Below are positions 57,750 to 64,000 of a stretch of DNA of 64,000 nt, piece after piece. A program made the translations under genes and the position numbers. Numbering within the stretch: the first letter of the stretch is position 1; the number at the start of each line of letters is the position of its first letter. Location of the stretch: contig NW_025408674.1 of the NCBI RefSeq assembly GCF_020360975.1, forward strand, positions 2,976,001-3,040,000. Direction: 5' to 3'. Below the pieces are notes generated by a model. The model made no database searches, was not told where the DNA came from, and was given only the letters and a program-made list of their open reading frames with translations. The stretch comes from Hirsutella rhossiliensis. Its lineage: Eukaryota > Ascomycota > Sordariomycetes > Hypocreales > Ophiocordycipitaceae.

Positions 57750-59060
57750 GTAGTATTAATTACCTTTAGTAATAATACTATATTAAGGCCGAGGGGTATA
57801 TAAATATAGTAGCGGCCCTTAATATACTAGGCTTAACTAAAGTATATAGCGTAAAGAAACGCTACTTAAATTTATATACCTTAATAAAGTAAGTTAATAA
57901 ACCTAAAGTAGTAATATAATAAGCGTAGAGCGACCCTATAAAAAAGTAGTATAAAATAAACTTATAGGCTTTATCCTAAGTATATAGTTTAGTAAGGTAT
58001 AAGTAATAGTTAAATAGCTCTTTAAGGTAAAGAGTTATACTAGTAGCGCGTTATTAGCGGTACTTTATAAAGATAATAGCTTTAAGATAATAATTAAGGA
58101 AATAATTAAGGAGATAGTTAAGGAAGAACTCTACCTAGGTATTACTTTAGGCCTAGGGGGCCTAAAGCGAACTTAGGCCGCGATCGTAGCTAAGACTAAA
58201 GGACTAACTTAATATAAAGCCGCGGTAAAGTAGGTCCTACTACGCTATAAACGTAAGATTATTATAGTCCTTACTAAGGCACCGCTTAGAATCCTAAGCC
58301 GCGAACTAAAAGATATAGTAAAGGTAGTAAATATAGCCTTAAAGGCTACTTATACTATAGTAGCGAGGCGCCTTTAAAGTAAAAATATCGCGGTTATATT
58401 TAATACCTTAGTAAGAGCCTATTAAAGGAACTAAGGCATAGTTAAGGCTATATTTAAGCTAAAGGCTATAATTACTTTACTATATATATATAGTAGTTAC
58501 TAAGAACGTTCTTTTAAAGGTAGTAATAATAAAAAGGGAGTAATTACTTTATAAGATTATAAAGGTAAATAAAGTTAAGGTCCTTTAAACTTAAGCGCTA
58601 TATCCTTAATTTAAGATATTAATAGTAATAACTATACTTATTAAGGTTAATAACTTAAAGGAGGCTAATAGGCCTTATAACTTAGGCTTAGTTTATAAAG
58701 TATAAATCTTTTAATATAAACCTTATAATAAGTTAGTTTAACTATAAAGGTACTATAATTATTATATATATAGCTATATTACTAAGCGGTATATATTAAT
58801 ATAGCTCTATAGCTAATATAGGAGTATAGTATATAATAAAAGGGAGGATAAATATAAAGCTAAGAAAAGTAAAATCCCTTATAACTATATCTTATACTAA
58901 GAGGACTACTTATTATAGACTTAAACTTACTTTATAGTAAATAAAGCCTAGGAAATAGTAAAGGAAAACTACTTATTATAAGGAACGGTGTTTTCCTATT
59001 ATAAATAAAGTAGCTATAATATACTCTCCCGATTATATAAGCTAATAAGTAGTATATTAA
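57750..59060 (+). pseudogene. LINE ORF1 (gag-like) remnant
   Basis: Plus-strand frame with RIP stops. Near 58,660-58,980 it has the layout of a Tad-type ORF1 C-terminus: an ANRPYNLGLVYK block, then RYYNYYIYSYITKRY where a CX2CX4HX4C knuckle is usual (Cys and His now Tyr), further knuckle-like spacing, then NYILY and EDYLL blocks. The upstream part (58,000-58,600) is Ala/Lys/Glu-rich. No ORF2 could be followed beyond. Whether it belongs to the same family as 28,006-30,097 is unknown. Confidence 0.55.
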
Positions 59061-60377
59061 TTATAGATAAAATCTTATTATATAGGGTAGGAATCGCTCG
59101 TTATTTCGTATATTATTATATATTAAACGGGTTACTGGTTATTATATAATCGGGAATTAAAGGAATAGAGCTAGCTTAGAATACTAACTAAGACCTTTTA
59201 AAAATACTAATACGACTAACGTCCTTTAAATATAAATATTAGCAGAACTAAGATACTTTTAGATATACTCGAGGTATTATAGAATTCCTTAGTCTTAGGG
59301 CTATATAGCAGCCTAAATCTAGTCTTAAAAGGTTCTTTCGTTTAGCTATAACTATCTATATAAAATAGTATATCTACTAGTAAATAAAGATAGATTTATT
59401 AACTTTAATACTTCTTTTATATACTAATATACTACTAATAAATTCTATTAAAAATCCTACCTTATACTCCTTCTTCCCCTTTATTATATAGTCTTATATA
59501 ATTCCTTAATTTCCTAAAATTCCGCTTTTACTTATATACCCTAAGACTTATAAACACCTTAATAGTTCGTAAATACCTAGGTATATACTAAGTAATAGGT
59601 ACTACTTACTATTAAAACCTAGGGCGTTCTTAATTTAACTATAGTTTAAAAGTAAGGACTAAGTAAACCGCGCTAAGATAAAAGGTTAAGCTTAAGATAC
59701 CTACTAGCTAGTAAAGCTAGGGAGGCTAAACTAAGTATAAAGGATATTTATAGTCTAATAAATAAAAAAGTCCTAGGAGATAAAGCGCCTCTTTCTTTAT
59801 ATAAATAAACCCTTTTACTTTAACCTTATTTATATATAATTAAACGTACTATTTTAGAATATATAAAATAAATATAAGCTAGTATAGCTAGCGCTTTACT
59901 ACTAAGCTAGCTTTAACTTAATAGTACTATAAGAAGTAAAAGCTATATTAAATAGTAGGGCCCCGCCCTTTAAAGCAGCGCTTTATAGCTTAGTTTATAA
60001 GGAGGGGAGGTACGCGCTATATATATATAAGAGGCTCGGGCTAGGTATATAGTTACCTTAGTCTAAACTAAATTAAAGTAAGGTAGTTTTTAAGGATAGT
60101 ATTAAACTATAAGCGATTTACTTACTACTAAGGGCTATAAAGACTAAAGTATTATAAGGAATAAGCGTAATTAAACTAAAGTACCTTATAATAATAGTAA
60201 GGGGCTTTAATCTTTATTACTTACTTTAAGATAGATATAATAAGACCTTAAATAGTATAATATAACTTATATAAAAGGTAATAAGACTATAACTTAAACT
60301 TATTACTTTAAGAAGGGAGTATATAAGAAGTTTCTATAGCTAAAGGGATAGTACTATTAACTTAGTATAGGTAATAC
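59061..60377. other. RIPped sequence, nothing recognised
   Basis: AT-rich and CpA/TpG-poor. No LTR pair, TIR or domain was identified on either strand. Confidence 0.4.
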
Positions 60378-60853
60378 TATCGCGACGTATAGCCTAATTT
60401 TATAGTTCTCGGAGATATCCCTTAGTAAGAGGGACCTAGGAAGCTAGAAAATAGGTTTTAAGGAAGGAGCTAAAAAGAGGTATAGAGAGGAGGGTAGGGG
60501 TAAGAGGGGAAGTAAAAGTAATAATAGCTTCCTATAAAAGTAGCGAGAGATAAGACGGATATACTAGCAACAGCTAGAAAGAAGGGGAAAAACCGGTAAA
60601 AAGCTCGGTAGTTAAAAGGATATTAGTAGCTTCTTTAAGTAGGATCTTCTTTATTAATTAAGATACTAAACGGGTATAAAGAGGGGCGTTAGATAGAGGA
60701 AGGAAAGATAATTAAGGCAATATAATAATTATTCCCCTACCTTTATTACTACCCCCGTAAAAATTAAATCTCTTTACCCTACCTATCTAACCCCTTACTT
60801 TTAATTTTACCTTTATATATATTTATATACTTCTTATATCTCTCTTTATAAGA
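60378..60853 (+). repeat. 5' LTR of copia 2 (476 bp)
   Basis: Matches the 477-bp LTRs of copia 1; starts TATCGCGAC, where copia 1 has TGTCGCGAAG, and ends before GTTATAAGC. Confidence 0.85.
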
Positions 60854-60870
60854 GTTATAAGCTTAGGAGG
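60854..60870 (+). promoter_or_regulatory. Primer-binding site of copia 2
   Basis: GTTATAAGCTTAGGAGG is the RIP form of copia 1's GTTATGAGCCCGGGAGG. Confidence 0.75.
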
Positions 60871-60995
60871 AATAGAACTCTTATACCTTCCGGCTATTAT
60901 AAAAGGCACCTTTCTTATATCCCTTATAGCTTCCTTTTACCCCTCTTACTAAAAAAGCCGATTTTTACTTAACTTTTTTACCCTTCCTTATAATA

Positions 60996-63900
60996 ATAAC
61001 GAAAACCGACTCCTTTACTATCCCTATAGTCTATAGGACGATTCTTATAGAGCCTTAAGATTAAGATAAGTAGGTAAAGGAGCTACGGGCTCGTATAGAT
61101 AGAACTATCTATAATTTAGTCTTTTTTAATAAGTAGGACCCTCTCGAGCCCCCTCTTTATCTTAGGGCAATAGAATTTATAGAGGGAGATTCCCTCTTCT
61201 CTAAGCTAACCTCTATATAATAGAGAGCTTTTTCTACTACCTTAGGTAACTACGAGAGTTATCGTAAGGAATACCTTTATAAGACGAAGCTACTAACTAC
61301 TACTTATACGGCAATAATAGAATCTATTAGTACTATAAAGCTAATCTCTCTTTAAGAGAAAGAGACTCCTAGGTAGTAGCTTTTAAAGCTCGAGACCTTA
61401 ATAGCTCCCTCGAGGGGCTATATAACTAATTATATTAGGAAGACCTATACGGCCTACCTAGGAGCCTTTTCTACTAGGAACCTACTAGCTTCTTCGTAGC
61501 TAGCTAAGTAGGAAGAAATCCTCGAAGAAGCTAACTAATACTTCCTTATAGAAGCTCTTTCCGGCTAGTAGCTATAGGATATATCTCTACTAATAAAGCC
61601 TATTAGTAATAGTTACTCGACTATCTTTTAAAAAGCTAGCTAGGAACTAAATAAAGAGGCTACTAAAGTATAATAGTAAGTAGTCTTATTCCTTCGTAGC
61701 TAGCACTCGACCTAGACGGCTCGACCTACTGCCCTTATAGCTGCTATAGCCCTTATTACTACGGCTCCCGCTACTGCTGCTGCTACTATTACTCCTCTAG
61801 CTCCTCCTCCCTTAAGAGCATTAACACCGTCTTTAACGGCTGCCCTAGGACCGGCCCCGGCTCCGCTTCTTACTCTAGGCCCGGCCCCGGTCCCGTTAGT
61901 TAGACCGGCCTAACTAGTCCCTTAATAGACCTTTTAGTCCGTTAGTCGGAAAATTAAGGAACTAGTCGAAATCGAACCTCTTTATTAAAATTAGTAATAA
62001 GGGGTAAAAAAGGGGGGTTTTTAAGTAGACCTTCTAGACCGGGACGAGGAGTCCTTAAAGAAATAAATAAGAAGGAATCGACCTACCTACTAAGTATATA
62101 AAAAGCCCTATCGGCTAGAAGACTACTAGTAGGTCTTCGAGGAAAACCGACCTAAAGGAATTAACCCTTTAAAGAGGCTATAAGAAATAGTATAATAGTC
62201 TCTTAAGGAGGACCCCTTATTATAAAAGAAGATAGATAAGATTCGGGTTACTAGGAAATAGTAACTAACGCCGCTATCGTAAATTCGAGGAAAAATCGTA
62301 GGTATAGTAAATCTAGTATTTATCTTCCCTACGGATTAATAAGACTAACCGTTAGGACCCTCCGACTATCCCCTACGAAAATTAGCTATCCTTAACTCTA
62401 GTACTTCCCTCGATATCTATAATATACTCTTATAATTCCGGTCCTTTAAGAAGGTATAAAGGGAATATCTTATTACCGGGGAATTAACTATATAGATAGA
62501 GGGATATAGAAGGGTGAATTTTATAATAAAATTACCTAACGGATTTATATAAATTCTTCGACGAAAAAGGGTAGCTTTTTACCCTTAGTTTTTAATAAGC
62601 TTAATTTCCTTCCGCTTTCTTTAAGAGGAAGGAATCTTCTAAGATATAACGTCTAAACCTACGAGGCTAGTTTAAAAGAATTAGACTATTAGGCTTATCG
62701 AGGAAAAATTCGGTTAATTTATTCTCGAATTCCGACCTATCCTTAGGAAGGAATCTCTTAAGAAGTTAGCTTTCCCTACTAAGAGGAATAGGTCTACTAT
62801 AAAGGACCCTCTTTTAGTAGCCTAAGGAGACGGCCTTCTTTAGCACGCATAACTTAGTTACCCGGGCCCCCTAGCTTTATATAAGCTAGGATAATAATAA
62901 GGTATACGAATAAAGGGACTAAAGACCGTCGAATACGAATAATATAGCTAAGGAAAGACTAGGAGATAATTTTCTAGACGAACGCTTTTATAGCTAGACT
63001 AGCTATATAAGGAAATTTAGGTCGACTAGACCGACGTCTTTAGGGACTAAGAAAGCTTCGTTAGGGTAATGTTTTTTATAGACGCTTTTTTAGGGATAGT
63101 TTTCCCCTATTTCTTATAGACCTACCTAAGTAAGTATAACTAGTCTACCCTTTAGGACTTCGTTAACTAGATAAAATCCTACTTTAGCTATAAGGTAAAG
63201 AAGATACGGTCTAATAGAGAGCTATTTATAAAGGATATCTTAAATTAGCTTTAAAAAAGGGGCATTTTACCCCTCCCGTTAGCACCGAATACCTAGGCCT
63301 AGAACAGAGGGGTAAAAAGATTAAGGGGTACTATAATAGAAAGGGCCTATATAATAAGACTTACTATAAGGCTTCCCTACGACCTTTAGAGGGAAGTCGT
63401 TAAGACCGCTTATTACCTATAGAACTAGACCCCTAAGGACCCTAAGGACCCTAGGGAACTAAACTAAGGAATAGACTAAAAATCCCCTTTTAAGCTCTTT
63501 ATAAAGAAGAGGGCCTTGCTAGCCTACCTTTATGCCTATAGCTATAAGGCATACGTAATAACTACTAATATATAGCTAAAAAGGAAGAAGAAAAGAAAGC
63601 TTAATCTTAGAGCCTTTATTAGTTACCTTATTAATTATAATTCTATAAATATCTTCTAGATCTAGATTCCTCTTTTATAGAAGGTTATTTCGACTAGGGA
63701 TATAATTTTCGATAAATCTAGCTTCTTTAATAGAAAGAGGGATTAATAGCCCCTCTTACTCTTATAACGTTAGCTAATTTAAAAGATTTAAATCCCCCCT
63801 TTTTAATAGTCTTAAGAAGAGGTCTTAAACGAGGAAACGGAAGAAGAAACCGACGTTAAAGTAGTCGAGGATAACGCCGAATTTAAAGAAGAAGAAGAAG

Positions 63901-64000
63901 AGGAAGCTACTAGATTAGATAATCTAGATAAAGAAGGAGACTATAGAAAAGCGGTAGAGCTAAAATACGCCTACCTCCCTACGCCTCCTCTTATAAAATA
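60996..64000 (+). pseudogene. copia 2 gag-pol, partial, RIPped
   Basis: Colinear with the copia 1 polyprotein. The start codon has become ATA at 60,996-60,998, followed by TKTDS as in copia 1. The Ala/Pro/Thr-rich gag segment (61,740-61,920), the zinc-knuckle region near 62,090 and the integrase region (62,860-63,760) can be located by alignment. Stops are far more frequent than in copia 1. Confidence 0.8.

Larger units (their letters stand above)
60378..64000 (+). mobile_element. Ty1/copia element 2, heavily RIPped copy of copia 1 (cut by window end)
   Basis: Reverse-oriented relative of 13,573-19,617: LTR 60,378-60,853, primer site 60,854 on, gag and integrase colinear with copia 1 (19,617 down to about 16,280). 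CpA/TpG are nearly exhausted, in contrast to copia 1. RT and the 3' LTR lie beyond the window. Confidence 0.9.

Overview
This window looks like an AT-rich compartment of a filamentous ascomycete (Pezizomycotina-type) genome. About four fifths of it is repeat sequence marked by repeat-induced point mutation (RIP). Long stretches almost lack CpA and TpG and are rich in TpA, and reading frames of recognisable transposon families break almost only at TAG or TAA where Trp or Gln codons are expected. No bacterial-type operons, rRNA, CRISPR arrays or intact tRNA genes were seen. All translations and alignments were done by eye, so internal borders given as approximate may be tens of bases off.

Layout. 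1-30,097 is a nested stack of transposons. A 5'-truncated LINE (right part 28,006-30,097) is split by a Ty3/gypsy element A2 (1,370-28,005, minus strand). A2 is split in turn by a TRIM-like miniature LTR element (1,707-2,253), a nearly intact pogo/Fot1-class DNA transposon (2,804-5,589) and a very large second Ty3 element, B (6,446-25,761, plus strand). B contains a 697-bp solo LTR (9,640-10,336) and a lightly mutated Ty1/copia element (13,573-19,617, minus strand). At the left edge another copy, A1, sits in a solo LTR that itself sits in A2.

30,098-41,280 is an island of near-normal base composition. It holds a copia gag remnant, decayed host-like genes, two further TA-flanked Fot1/pogo-class elements (32,081-34,198 and 35,868-37,721) and one open frame of 158 codons that may be a real gene. 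The second Fot1 element splits a host gene remnant on the minus strand.

41,186-64,000 is again RIP-damaged: a hAT transposase relic whose 3' end lies outside the heavy RIP zone; a full-length gypsy A copy, A3 (44,041-51,025), with an antisense open region next to its 3' LTR; a plus-strand copia element C (51,043 to beyond 57,400) carrying a 697-bp solo LTR and a second, 401-bp TRIM; a LINE ORF1 relic; and a RIPped copy of the first copia element (60,378 to the window end).

How the parts relate. Nesting order and depth of RIP give a relative history: LINE, then gypsy A, then gypsy B, then solo LTR and copia, with the 2,804-5,589 transposon the youngest. The copia-like LTR elements and the 401-bp TRIM share a primer-binding site complementary to the anticodon region of initiator tRNA-Met, consistent with half-tRNA priming. 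The 547-bp TRIM shares LTR ends with gypsy A and may have used its proteins. No coding gene here is convincingly both host-encoded and intact, except possibly 38,846-39,322.
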